NCBI RefSeq assembly: GCF_051401765.1
Contig: NC_135071.1
Coordinates: 15,478,961 to 15,542,960, forward strand
Source of the DNA: Calliopsis andreniformis
Lineage: Eukaryota; Arthropoda; Insecta; Hymenoptera; Andrenidae
Length of the DNA: 64,000 nt
Reading direction: 5' to 3'
Below the pieces are notes generated by a model that worked only from the letters and a program-made list of their open reading frames with translations, made no database searches and was not told the DNA's origin. The translations under genes and the position numbers were made by a program. Below, piece by piece: positions 40,201 through 49,265 of this stretch; positions within the stretch are counted from its first letter, which is position 1, and every line of letters starts with the position of its first letter.

Positions 40201-41303
40201 AGGCCTAATTTTATATCTTTCCAGGTTCCACTACCTCAAGGCTGGAAAGCTCAGGTACAACTTCTATTGCCACCTTCGTGGCGAGAGGAGCTCAGAGACG
40301 CTGCTTTCCCTGTTTTGGTGGAGGTGAATGGTCGACCAGGAAGCGAGGCCGTCACAGATCGATTCAAGATCGATTGGGGGACATACATGTCAAGTCACAA
40401 CGACGTGGTGTACATTAGGCTGGACGTGCGAGGTGCCAGGGGTCAGGGGAAGAGAGATCTGTTCAGGCGAATCGGTGGTGTCGAGGTTCAGGATCAGCTG
40501 ACCGTTCTCAGGCACTTGCTGAAGACCCTGAAGTACCTTGACGTCACGAGAGTCGGAGTATGGGGTTGGGGGTACGGTGGTTACGTGACTGCCATGGTGC
40601 TGGGGAACCAGGAAAACGTGTTCAAGTGTGGCGTCGCTGTCAATCCTATTGCGGATTGGCTCTATTACAGTAAGTTAATGGAACTTCTAGTTTTCTAGCT
40701 CTTTCTTGAGGAAACTTTCTTCGAGTAAAACTTCAGTGAAACATCTTGAAGCAAGCTTCAGTGAAACTTCTTACAGTAAAACTTCAACGAAATGTCTTGC
40801 AGTAAAATTTCAACTCGAGCTTCTCCAAGCAAAGTCTTCTTTAAGAAATATTTTCGACCAATATTAAAGTAGAATTTCCATTTTGAGTAAAAATTCTGTC
40901 TGTAACTTCAGATTCTGCGTTCACGGAACGGGTCCTTGGCGCCCCAGCCGAGAACTACAAGGGTTACGTGGAGGCAGACCTGACCCAGCGTGCAAAGCTG
41001 GTGCCAAGTCACAGCCTCTACCTTCTTCATGGTTTAGCTGACCTCTCTGCGCCTTACACGCACAGCGTCGCCTTCGCTAAGGCTCTGTCCGAAGCGGGAA
41101 TCATCTTTAGGTATCAGGTATGTCCTCCAAAGCCCTCGAAAAGCCCTGCTTGTTAAATCCTCGACTTTCGTTACTCAACTCCACATCCAAATGACCAACA
41201 GAGTTACGCGGACGAAGATCACGCCTTAACAGGCGTGTTGGAGCACGCTTATCGTTCCATGGAGGACTTCCTCGCCGAGTGCCTCACCCTGGACGCATCC
41301 TAG
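16237..41303 (+). CDS. DPP10: Inactive dipeptidyl-peptidase 10/6-like type II membrane protein (spliced, 12 coding exons)
   Basis: Coding exons: 16380-16472, 32177-32283, 33071-33269, 37281-37355, 38105-38157, 38243-38803, 39089-39407, 39486-39664, 39942-40164, 40225-40669, 40912-41117, 41202-41303. All junctions keep frame with GT-AG introns and give 853 residues, close to the roughly 800-865 of vertebrate DPP6/DPP10. There is a short cytoplasmic tail, one membrane helix (about residues 44-66), a beta-propeller with the DWLYQEEV motif, and an alpha/beta-hydrolase end. The nucleophile motif reads GWGYGG where DPP4 has GWSYGG, so the catalytic Ser position is Gly719. The Asp (HGLAD, D795) and His (EDH, H827) of the triad remain. 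Family members of this kind are non-enzymatic Kv4 (Shal) channel auxiliary subunits; that role here is inference. 16237-16379 is a probable 5' UTR after a TTCCAG acceptor. An active DPP4 paralogue is excluded by the Gly. Confidence 0.93.
16380..16472 (+). CDS. DPP10: DPP10-like first coding exon (cytoplasmic N-terminus)
   Basis: The ATG at 16380 sits in a GC-rich context and opens 31 codons, MNASVNIERNSWRLPPD onward, ending CAG before GTAAAA. Phase 0 matches the exon at 32177, giving the join SAQ-DLTYAEGGHNW. This parallels the short juxtamembrane tail before the membrane helix in DPP6/DPP10. The join spans a 15.7-kb intron and is inferred from phase and family resemblance. An alternative start is possible, because the sequence 32085-32176 is open in frame from an ATG directly into the transmembrane exon. 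Confidence 0.65.
22380..22550. repeat. TTTGAAAA minisatellite
   Basis: More than ten 8-9-bp units of the form AATTTGAAA occur, with a central run of near-perfect TTTGAAAA units at about 22487-22530. The array lies in the first intron of the DPP10-like gene. A long open frame on the minus strand here (repeated F, S, N, Q, I, K residues) is a by-product of the repeat. Confidence 0.8.
24564..24810. repeat. Diverged tandem duplication, period about 122 bp
   Basis: AATTTGTGATGAGA begins copy 1 at 24564 and copy 2 at 24686. Ordered matches follow in both: TTACGAACGCTTGG / TTATGAATGCTTGG, AGAGTCTTTGAGAG / AGAGTCTTCGAGAG, and CAGAGTTTAGTTTATC / CAGAGTTTACTTTATT. The copies have diverged but remain collinear. 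Confidence 0.7.
31442..32045. mobile_element. pogo/Tigger-like MITE with TA target-site duplication
   Basis: Terminal inverted repeats of about 24 bp start CAGTGGAACCTCGTTTATCC on the left and, reading the right end inverted, CAGTGAGACCTCGTTTATCT, with three mismatches. TA dinucleotides flank both ends (31440-31441 and 32046-32047). Sub-terminal ATCCGAAC words recur on both sides. No transposase frame remains in the 604 bp. The interior (31565-31835) is dense in ACGTCTTAA/TTAAGACGT words. TA duplication and this terminus type fit the IS630-Tc1-mariner group, pogo branch; the branch assignment is from memory of termini. The element ends 131 bp before the transmembrane exon of the DPP10-like gene. 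Confidence 0.8.
32177..32283 (+). CDS. DPP10: DPP10-like transmembrane exon
   Basis: It reads DLTYAEGGHNWRSII followed by a hydrophobic run FSLLVIGFVIAGIVTAIYLL, then the donor GG|GTGAGT. It encodes the single signal-anchor helix of a type II membrane protein. The phase-2 end joins the next exon at 33071, giving GYVDELLYW. Confidence 0.9.
33413..33545. repeat. AAAATTCA minisatellite (inverse orientation of the TTTGAAAA family)
   Basis: Units of AAAAATTC are repeated about 12 times in intron 3 of the DPP10-like gene, interrupted by diverged units towards the right. Confidence 0.8.
33546..37280 (+). other. Remainder of DPP10-like intron 3
   Basis: No exon, RNA gene or other gene was recognised, apart from the MITE at 35386-35642. 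GC-richer segments (34280-34450, 34840-35300, 36400-37250) alternate with A/T-rich ones. A short basic open frame at 37221-37451 merely overlaps the following exon. Confidence 0.55.
35386..35642. mobile_element. MITE, family TATCTGTGG, copy A
   Basis: Long terminal inverted repeats of about 40 bp start ATATCTGTGGCTGTAAGG on the left and, inverted from the right, ATATCTGTGGTTGTAAGG. Both continue to a GTCACA block. The 257-bp element has no coding capacity. A second copy at 46699-46937 shares termini and interior words (CACTTGAAAA/CATCTGAAAA, TTCAAGAAGA/TCCAAGAAGA, ATCTCGAAAACA/ATATCGAAAACA), which establishes a family. Confidence 0.82.
40725..40815 (+). repeat. Short degenerate tandem repeat in a DPP10-like intron
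   Basis: About three to four units of roughly 28-30 bp share the core AGTAAAACTTCAGTGAAAC(A/T)TCTT, lying between the coding exons that end at 40669 and start at 40912. Confidence 0.6.
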
Positions 41304-42620
41304 TGCCTCAAGCCGATTACTTCCTCGTTGTCTCTAGCTCGCCTACTTCTGATACATCCCGGATGGACGTGGATGCTCGTCACAAAGACTCGTCGTTCAG
41401 AATTAGACTAGTACAAGTGAATTACTGGGAGCATCCTACGTAACGAGGCTCCGATCGAGACGAAAGGATTCATGAGCGAAGGAGAGGAACGTCTACGAGA
41501 TCTTAGAAAGTTAATTAGAGAATTAACAGCATTTTCTTGGTCCTCCATGGATGCTGCGATCCCAGAAAGGGGACGCGGAGGAGAAAGTACGCGGAAGAAT
41601 GCGAAAAGCGACGAGAGGGATGAGGTAAACGTAGCGTTTGTATAAGTAATATCGTTAATAACGTTGTATATCAGCCGCCCGCATCAGCTTGCGGATTCTT
41701 CTTTGCTACGGAGAACTTGTTCACTTTGCTCTCTGGACGCGCACTCCGGACAAACTCTAGGTCAGTGCTGTCCAAGCGAGGGCTCGCGAGCCCTGTGGAC
41801 TATCCCACTCCAGTTTCCATCGTCAGAAAACCATTCGACGCTACGAAGGCCGACATGATATGTTAGTGTCTCTATTTCTAAGAAAGCTCAAACACTACGA
41901 AGAACGTATGTGTTGGTGGAGCAACAGAACGATAGGAAGGAGAAGCAGTCGAGTGAGGGTCTCTATGCTGGACAGCGCTGCTCTAGGTAAACCCACCACC
42001 TGCCATCCAGAGGCGTATCTAGTTAGGACTGCGAAGCAGTTAGCGAATCGAGCGCCCTTCACGCACCGAATAATCGACAGGACATTAGAATGATACCAAT
42101 CCGCGACTTCGTGCTTCTCGCAAGCTTGCAAGCTCGCCACTTTTTGTATACCAAAACATCCGCTATCGGACAACGACGGGGCGCTTGAAGCCACGGAACA
42201 GCCGCGAGTGACGATCAAGCGTATCGAGCTTAGCGCGAGCTTGCAAGCTCGCGTCTCACGTTTTTTATATCAACTCTCCAGGTTCACGGGAAGTCGAGCA
42301 ACTGAAGGTGTTACTAGCCCGCGTTTCGCTTGAAAGTATCGAGCTTAGCCGAAGCTTGCAAGCTCTCCCTGTTTCAATAAGAATAAAAGCTCTCTAGTCA
42401 GATCCTCGCGAGATTAAAGAAGAAAATCAGCGAAAGAAAGTTATTACGAAATTTCTGGGCAGAGCTTGCAAGCTCGCGTCCCACGTTTCCGCTAGTGCCT
42501 CCCTGATATCTCGGGGGAAAAGCTGGCTACGCCTGTGCGATGACTCGTCTAGGGGTACACACTCACCGTTAGAAACGAACGCCTAGTCTTAAGTTTTGTG
42601 TTGTACAGCTTGGCGCCTAG
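41304..42620 (+). other. DPP10: Probable 3' UTR of the DPP10-like gene
   Basis: The GC-moderate sequence after the TAG at 41301-41303 has no recognisable coding content. AATAAA occurs at about 42381 in GAATAAAAGC. Compositional continuity to about 42.9 kb, a Pumilio-type TGTATATA near 42718, and another AATAAA in a typical 3'-end context near 46579 leave open a much longer UTR. The true end cannot be fixed from sequence alone. Confidence 0.5.
42123..42474. repeat. Four spaced copies of the palindrome AGCTTGCAAGCT
   Basis: Perfect 12-bp palindromes lie at 42123-42134, 42238-42249, 42353-42364 and 42463-42474, so start-to-start spacing is 115, 115 and 110 bp. The second and fourth extend to GAGCTTGCAAGCTC, followed by GCGTC(T/C)CACGTTT. 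Copies 2 and 3 are both preceded by GTATCGAGCTTAGC. The intervals are otherwise strongly diverged, as in an old tandem array whose palindromic cores were kept. Confidence 0.75.
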
Positions 42621-43056
42621 TCTATGTACCATAATGTTACACGCGTAAAAGGAAACTCAAGCAACTTTTCCACCCCCTCCTCGATATCCCACAACCACCA
42701 GTTCGTTCCTCGAATATTTGTATATATTATCTATTATACACGTCTATTGGAAAATGTCCGTTGGTGTAGGACGAGCGTTCCCCTCGACGAGGTTCGCATG
42801 TGTTCCCGTTCGTCGTTGATCGTTTGTTGTACTATATCGCTACGTTGTACTATACAGTTCCCAGAGTAAGATAAACGAAGGAAGAGACGCTTTAGGGTAA
42901 CCGTTCAGATTCACCGTATACTTTAGCTCGTTATAGAACCTCGTCGCGGGAAATGAATCTAATCGTATACCTTCTCTCGATCAACACTGACCATTTTGGG
43001 GGCCCTCAGGAAGAGATTCCAAGTGTATAGCACATTTTTTAATCACTCATTTAGTT

Positions 43057-43238
43057 TATAGAGTTCGACAAGACTGGAGTTAGTAATTTCAATATTTGAG
43101 AATTTGAAAATATTAATATCTGAATATCTGAATATTTGAATATTTGAACATTTAAATATTTGAAATACCTCTAATTGTTAATATCTCAAACTGTTGACCA
43201 TCTGCTTCAAAGAAGAACAAAACTTGACAAACTCTATA
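43057..43238. repeat. Inverted-repeat-bounded segment containing a TTTGAATA minisatellite
   Basis: TATAGAGTTCGACAAGACT at the left is matched in inverse orientation by CTTGACAAACTCTATA at the right. The core (43089-43170) is a run of 8-bp ATTTGAAT units. This resembles a small MITE carrying an internal minisatellite. No target duplication was identified. Confidence 0.5.
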
Positions 43239-45482
43239 CGGAGGAAGAATCACACTAAAAAGTGAATAATGCAATTCAGGGTCTCTCTTCGTAAGGGTGG
43301 TCACCAAAAGGCAGTGAAAGGGGAATCAGTCGTTCGGATGCGGTTGACTGAGGAAATCGTTCGAGGTCAATCGAACTCGCGAGATATTTCCCATCATGCT
43401 ATAGCATTCAGTTGGCGAAACTTGACGTCTTATAATATAAACTTTTTATTAAGCCTATGTTCTATTGAAAAATTATTATTTAATATCTAATGGTTCCAGA
43501 AAGCAGGTAGAATTAAGTACTCCGAAAATTCGAATATTTTGACTTCAAATACTCCTTGATTAAAATATCTCGCCAGTTCAATAGATGTAACGCGAAACAA
43601 GAGAACACTTTTCACGGTTGATCGCGGAGGAGTCGCGCTCGAACGAGAAGAGTCGCACGTCGCCATAAACGCTGCCTGCCCAGCAGCCCTTAAATGCCGA
43701 CAATCAAGGCTAGTGCAACTAATCAAACGATAATAAATAGAACAGAGAAGATGAAGAGATTACCTAATAATATTAATGAATCTTAGATGAGTAATCACTG
43801 TGGCTCGTCCATGTCAGGCTGCGTCGATGGACCTCGACGAGGATAGAGGTGAAAGTAGATTAGGAAAGGAGAGAACTGTAAAAGGAATGATTCTCGTCGA
43901 GGTGGCTGTCCGCAGGTGGACGAAGATAGACGTGGCAGATCGTTAGAATCGATATTACATGCTTGATGTCGATTGTAGAGAGTACAAAAGTGCAACGCGT
44001 GGCGATAGGATCGCCTCGGTTTAGTGATAAAAAAACAAGGTGAAATATCAGAGATGAGCATTCTTAACAATTTTTAAATTTTCACACAAGTACTCAATTA
44101 CAATCATCTACTCCAACCTTTCAAAGTTGCTAATAATATTGCCACTATATTTTGTTCTATCGGTATAATTTCTTAACTTGTATTCAATAATTTCCTCGTA
44201 CAAAATCTACCCCTATACCCTCATTAGATATATTACAGTTTCATGCACAAACATAGCTATACCCAAGCACATTCGTATCAGAGTCAATTATTCAATTAAC
44301 AGAAACTGAGATAGAACTACCCAGCTCAGATCTCTGCTATTCCATCTTCCTAAAACACTGCGACACCATCACGAAAAAGTCGAGAATACAATCGAAGAAA
44401 GATGAAAGCGCGATCCCATCGTCACGCGGCAAGGAGAGTTGTTGTTTCATTGTAAAAGTTCATTATCGTCGGAGATATTCATCTTTCCCCGCGTGAATTC
44501 GCGACAGCTCGAGATTTCTCCGAGCCAAGCGGGGGAAGCAAAAAGAGTGAGAGGACAAGAGCGAGAGCGCGAGAAATTGACCGGGAGTGAGTGAGCGCGA
44601 GCGTGAGTGTGCAATCGCAATCAATTATTAACTATAATAACGGCAGAAAGTGCGGCGAATTAACGTAGACACATAGGTATCGGACTCACGAACGGCAGGC
44701 ACACAAACGACAACAGACAACAGACAGCATGCGAATTACGAGAAATTAATCGCAGCAAAGAAACCTTGGTAGCAGCGCATAAGGATATCTATAAGCTTTT
44801 GGTAACGTATTATCGCCGCTAGGCTAAAGAGAATTAATAAGAAGCCGAAAAAAAGAAGAAAAATATATATATATATATTATACATGAAGAGAGACAGAGC
44901 GATACACAGAGATAGACACCTACAGACACTAACATACACGCATATACACAGAGGACACCATCGCAGGATTAAAACACAGAATTAAAGAAAAGTAATTCAC
45001 GCGGAACTCGAGTTCTGAAGAGGCCCGTGCGAACACTCGGACAAATTCGCGCGTACGTTCGTTCCGTGCGAATGATGTTAACGAGATTCGCTTATCACCC
45101 GACGACGCGATATCGTTCGTCGATGTTCAACGATTTCGAGAAAGAAAACTGAAACGGGAAGTTCAAAAATGTGTTAAGGGGAAAATGGTTACGGTACGTT
45201 TACTCGATATTATTTGGATAATCTGTGATACTCAGATTAATTACGATTATTATTGATTATTTGTCGGATTTATCGACGGAGACCCTCGTGTCCGCCACAA
45301 GCGGCGTTTCACGCGTTTTTAAACGGATACGCCCGAATATCGAGGTATTAATAGATAAGGTATCTATAAATGTGTCGTCTGAGTGAAGCACTCTCCGATC
45401 TAAGTCCAAGACGATTGCATCATTTCTAGTGCATTTTTCTGTATATCATAAGTAGGTAGTCTTTACGAAAGGGGTTGAGAAA

Positions 45483-45605
45483 AAATTCAAAATGTTAAAG
45501 TTCGATATTTGAAAATTTGATTTTTGAATATTTGAATATTTGAACATCTGAAGTATGAAATTTGAAAATTTGAATATTTGAAGATCTGAAAGGTTGAAAA
45601 TTTTA
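45483..45605. repeat. TTTGAAAA/TTTGAATA minisatellite
   Basis: About a dozen degenerate 8-bp units alternate between ATTTGAAA and ATTTGAAT. It has the same unit type as the arrays near 14.1, 22.4, 33.4 and 43.1 kb. Confidence 0.75.
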
Positions 45606-46698
45606 ATTATACCTACAAAGTGAGGGTGACACTTGGAAAATCTTCTCACTAGACATAAATTAATTTCCAGCAATATTATTTACGAATCAACCCAATATTC
45701 ACAATTGCATTTATAATCTGCATTTCTAAATTTGTTTCAATTTTACAGATAAACAAAGATAAAAAAAAAAGATATTAGCCCAAATCCTACATCATTCACA
45801 GACAATAACCTTTTCGTTAAACATTTCTAAGCATTCGAACTAGTTCCCAAATCTATAATTTAAACCTCGCTATATCCAAATCGACTTGGACTTAATTTTA
45901 GCGATGCCTCACTCCTCTCGATATATCAGACTTCTCGGGGTAATAGCATCATCAACTCGAAAGGAATGATCAAAAAAGGAAGTTCGGATTCTATACGTAT
46001 ACTCGGAAACGTTGATTCGAATTCGCCCGCAGCGAGTCGTTGATCCCAATATTGTGCTCCGCGAGTATGGACAATTGTTTTTTATATAATATACGCTCGA
46101 ATCATCCACCGAGCATCGCAGGCGAGTGCCGCGAATTATATCGTTCGAGAGAGGCGTTCTCGATAGTTTCTCGTGGGAAGCGAGGGCACGCGGATTGTTT
46201 CCACTCGGTTTTTTACGATATTCGCACGGACCTGGAGATCGAACATCCGCGAAATCGGCTTCGATCATCGTCGATCGAGAATATTTAAGAAAAACATAAA
46301 AATAACGCGTTATCAAATTTCTATGTTGCAACTGGGAATTCTTCAATTTTCATCGATAGAATTTCTAAAATTCTCAGAAAGATAACAGATTTCGTTTTGC
46401 CTGTTCCACGTTCTCTTTTCAACGCGAGTCAATTCAAATTTTTCGGGGACGCCGATTTCGCGGATATCGTTCAAGTTATATTTCACGTAACACCCACGAG
46501 ATAATCATGTTACTAAGACTCTGCGTTTTTTAATATCAGCGAGGCTCGGCCCGGACAACGGGCGGACAAAAGTGTTTTCAATAAACTGTTACATTACCTG
46601 AAACACTGTTATTTTCTCGTCACCCTATAGACCTCATTTAACACCTGATATTGCATACCTTTTGTGTAGCGCGAAATTCACTTATTTCAAATTCAAAT

Positions 46699-46937
46699 AT
46701 ATCTGTGGTTCTAAGGCAAAATGACCTATGTCACAACTTTAAAAAGATTCGAGTTAAAGCCTTAATTTATATTTTTAAAAAGAAGAAAGGGATCTAAAGA
46801 ATTTTTTCATCTGAAAATAAAATTCCAAGAAGACACAGATCTATAATATAGTATTGAAGCTGAAAACTTTAAACACCAATAAATATCGAAAACAAGAACA
46901 TGTGACTTAAGTAGTTTTGCCAAACAACCACAGATAT
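46699..46937. mobile_element. MITE, family TATCTGTGG, copy B
   Basis: The left end starts ATATCTGTGGTTCTAAGG and the right end, inverted, ATATCTGTGGTTGTTTGG. Both run on to a GTCACA block about 35 bp inside. The 239-bp element aligns along its length with copy A at 35386-35642. It has no coding capacity. Its right end is 48 bp before the ATG of the small two-exon gene at 46986, so it may form part of that gene's promoter or 5' UTR. Confidence 0.82.
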
Positions 46938-46985
46938 TTTCATGATAACTGTCATGTACTGCAATTCTGCAAAGGATTAAATATC

Positions 46986-47409
46986 ATGTCCTTACGACGA
47001 TCGCGTAAGAGAAGACGCCGCCCAAAATCGGCTAATCCTCAAGAAACTAACAGACGAAAGCCCGGTTCATCAGTCACACAAAATCGGTAAAAATGACTTG
47101 GAAAAATGATAAAGACATTTGATGATTTGGTTATCAAATTAATTAAGGTTATGCTACCACTACCTAACGAGGTCAAAAAGTATTCGAGACGTCGCTTCAG
47201 AAGAGAATTTGAAAAAAGACTTGACCCTTTCGAGACGATCATCGGATAGCAGCGTGATTTGTTTAGGATCGTTCCGTAAAGTTCCAGAATTGATCAATTT
47301 AGAAGACAGTTGTGACAGCTACGAAACGCAAATGGTCAAGCAGTCGCAGTTGAAAACCTCGATATCCGAAACGGTAACACACTTGTATAATTATGAGGAC
47401 ACATTGTAG
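46986..47409 (+). CDS. Small basic protein of unknown function (two exons, 120 residues)
   Basis: Exon 1 is 46986-47086 and exon 2 is 47148-47409. The 61-bp intron begins GTAAAA and ends TTAAG, and the phases agree (CG|G). The N-terminus is very basic (MSLRRSRKRRRRPKSANPQE), like a nuclear-localisation or RNA/DNA-binding tail. The second exon has a Ser/Arg-rich stretch (LTLSRRSSDSSVICLGSFRK) and an acidic segment (ELINLEDSCDSYE). No enzyme motif, signal peptide or membrane helix is visible, and I recognise no family. Composition is richer in G/C than the flanks, which supports coding. It lies tail-to-tail with SPO11, with 107 bp between stop codons, and an ATTAAA at about 47451 could be its polyadenylation signal. 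The frame is open upstream of the chosen ATG into the MITE, so a further 5' exon is possible. Confidence 0.55.
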
Positions 47410-47516
47410 AATAATAAGTTTAGAACAACTTATAACTTAAGTGGAATATATTAAAATGAAGTTTTTCTTCTTTCACTATACAGAGTCATCCCCAAAAATC
47501 ATAAAACACCCCCAGA

Positions 47517-49250
47517 TTAAATATAATCATGGCCCTTGATCTTACAAGGCAAATAAGTAGCAGTTAGAAATTTTCCCGAGAAGGAAGACACGTTCTCTAT
47601 CTCCGCTTTTCCCATTCGCATCACTTTAAGCTCCTTGAGGATCGCCTCTGTGATATATGGTCGCGCCTCGACGGCAGCCAATTTCGACAAATCGAATTCC
47701 GTGAGGGGCATGGTGCTCACTCCCAAACCGAGCAATTCCGATGGATGAACCCCAAGCCAATTAGCATTTGGACAGGCTAAGCTATCTTTCTCCTTGGACA
47801 ATGCCGCTGAGCCAAAACTAATTCACAGAAATTTCAAAATTTGTCATTTTTTCGATCACGTTTTCCATACTTCTTATTGCCTTCTTTGAAAATCAACCTT
47901 TACTGTGATATATGTACGTTTTATGAAGATAATAAATTATGTTCTAAAATACTGCATTACTTTCGTTGCAGTACTAGTGCAACAAATAGTTGACCTCAAC
48001 TTGACCCTTGTAACAACCTCAAGATAATTTTGAGCAATGAAATTGACCTCGAATATCTTCAATTTAACTTTGTCCTTCAGAGAGGAGACCAAAGTTGCAT
48101 TGAGAATGGGTTCAAAAGGTCAAAATCTTAGTATTTATTTTATTTTGAACGAAAATTTTTTAAGATTTACCGATAGACACACATTATGTCCACACCGAAT
48201 GGGTCTGCATCCACTACCACATAAACTGGAAGTTTCACTTTTTCCGATAGTAGCTTCACCAGCATTCTAGTAGCCACGTCAGGGTACCCTTTCCCCGTGA
48301 CCAGAATGCAATTGAGTTGAGAGGTGCAGTTGTCTTGGAGTAGTTTTTGGAAAACAGCATCCTTCTCAACTACCAATACAATTCTCGCTTTCGTTCGAAT
48401 GGAAATTACGTTCGACGCGATATGCGGTATCAGAGCACCCCCTGGCACTGTGCAATCGACAATTCGATTGTCGATCATCGTGAGAGTCAAGTCACCAGCT
48501 GCTAATCCTTTCGAGGTGGATAGGAGATCTAAATGAGGCGACATTATATACTGCGTTCGTAGAAAAACAGAAGCTGTGACTATTTGAAATTCTAGCTTGA
48601 TATTTTATCTTCGAAGAGAGACTCACTAAGTTCCCATGGTGCACAGTTCAAAAGAGTAGCAACGTGGTTCACTGCCTGATCCACGTACCTCTGTTCTGGC
48701 GCCAAATCCAACGTCTTCTTGCTTTTCAAATCGTAATAGAGAGATCGTCTAGTGATTGTGGTATTTGTTATCAACAAACGATGAGCTGCAGCCATAACAG
48801 TCATCATGAGAGCAAATTTATCTTTGCTTCTACTTTTAGCGAAGTCGGTTACTAATCTTTTGTTACTTTGCTCGCCTTCTTCATTGATCTGTTCACTTTC
48901 CTCGAATGGGCAAGATTCAAAGGTAGGTGAATCTGAATAATTTTCATCGAACACTTGTGTGTTCAATGAGGTAGAATTATGCAATAAAGGTGAAATTTTT
49001 GGTAACTGCCCTGAAGATATTTGTTGGATTATGCTCGAAGTTAAGCTTTCAATACGCGCTATTAATTGTCTCCTACGTGTCACGAAAGTATAAATAAGGT
49101 TATTTTATCGAAAAAAAGTCATTTATGTAAAGAAGAGTTCATGTTTGAAATTCACCTTAATTCTGTATTATCCGCGATAGATATATCTACGTTTTTCTCT
49201 TCATTGTTTTTAGAGTCATTATCAGTAATTGAAAACATACATCGACTCAT
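47517..49250 (-). CDS. SPO11: Meiotic double-strand-break endonuclease SPO11 (topoisomerase VI subunit A family)
   Basis: Four exons, from the start: 49250-49156, 49072-48627, 48528-48171, 47817-47517. They give 399 residues, against about 396 in vertebrate SPO11. SPO11 makes the programmed breaks that start meiotic recombination through a tyrosyl-DNA link. Visible are the winged-helix/CAP catalytic motif TRRSLYYDLK (Tyr144/Tyr145), the conserved LLSTSKGLAAG hinge, and a Toprim domain with its acidic residues: Glu235 in VVEKDAVF, Asp287 and Asp289 in DADPFGVDIM. The C-terminal IRWLG-like segment (ANWLGVHPSEL) and RPYITEAILKEL are also in place. The start codon follows an in-frame TAG five codons upstream. 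The exon 2 to 3 acceptor was chosen at TTTAG|AT because it restores WEL-N-LLSTSKG. All key residues are present, so the gene looks functional. Confidence 0.95.
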
Positions 49251-49265
49251 ATTTGTAATAGTCTA

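Larger units (their letters stand above)
42621..46698. other. Non-coding stretch, possibly long 3' UTR or intergenic
   Basis: No gene is supported. It includes two TTTGAAAA-type arrays (43089-43170, 45483-45605), a purine-rich GAGCGAGAGCGCGAG segment at 44520-44610, and a short (AT)n run near 44863-44880. It also has an AATAAA at about 46579 that looks like a transcript 3' end. The longest open frame (45909-46346 minus, 145 codons) shows no domain and is probably chance. Confidence 0.45.

Noticed and set aside
45909..46346. 145-codon minus-strand open frame
   Set aside because: Longest lone frame in the intergenic stretch, but the residue order shows no motif and the opposite strand is open over much of the same interval.
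48563..48592. Continuation of SPO11 exon 2 past 48627 or use of the CGCAG acceptor near 48550
   Set aside because: It breaks the reading phase or inserts residues not present in the family. The GTGAGT donor at 48626 and TTTAG acceptor at 48529 restore the conserved LLSTSKG join.
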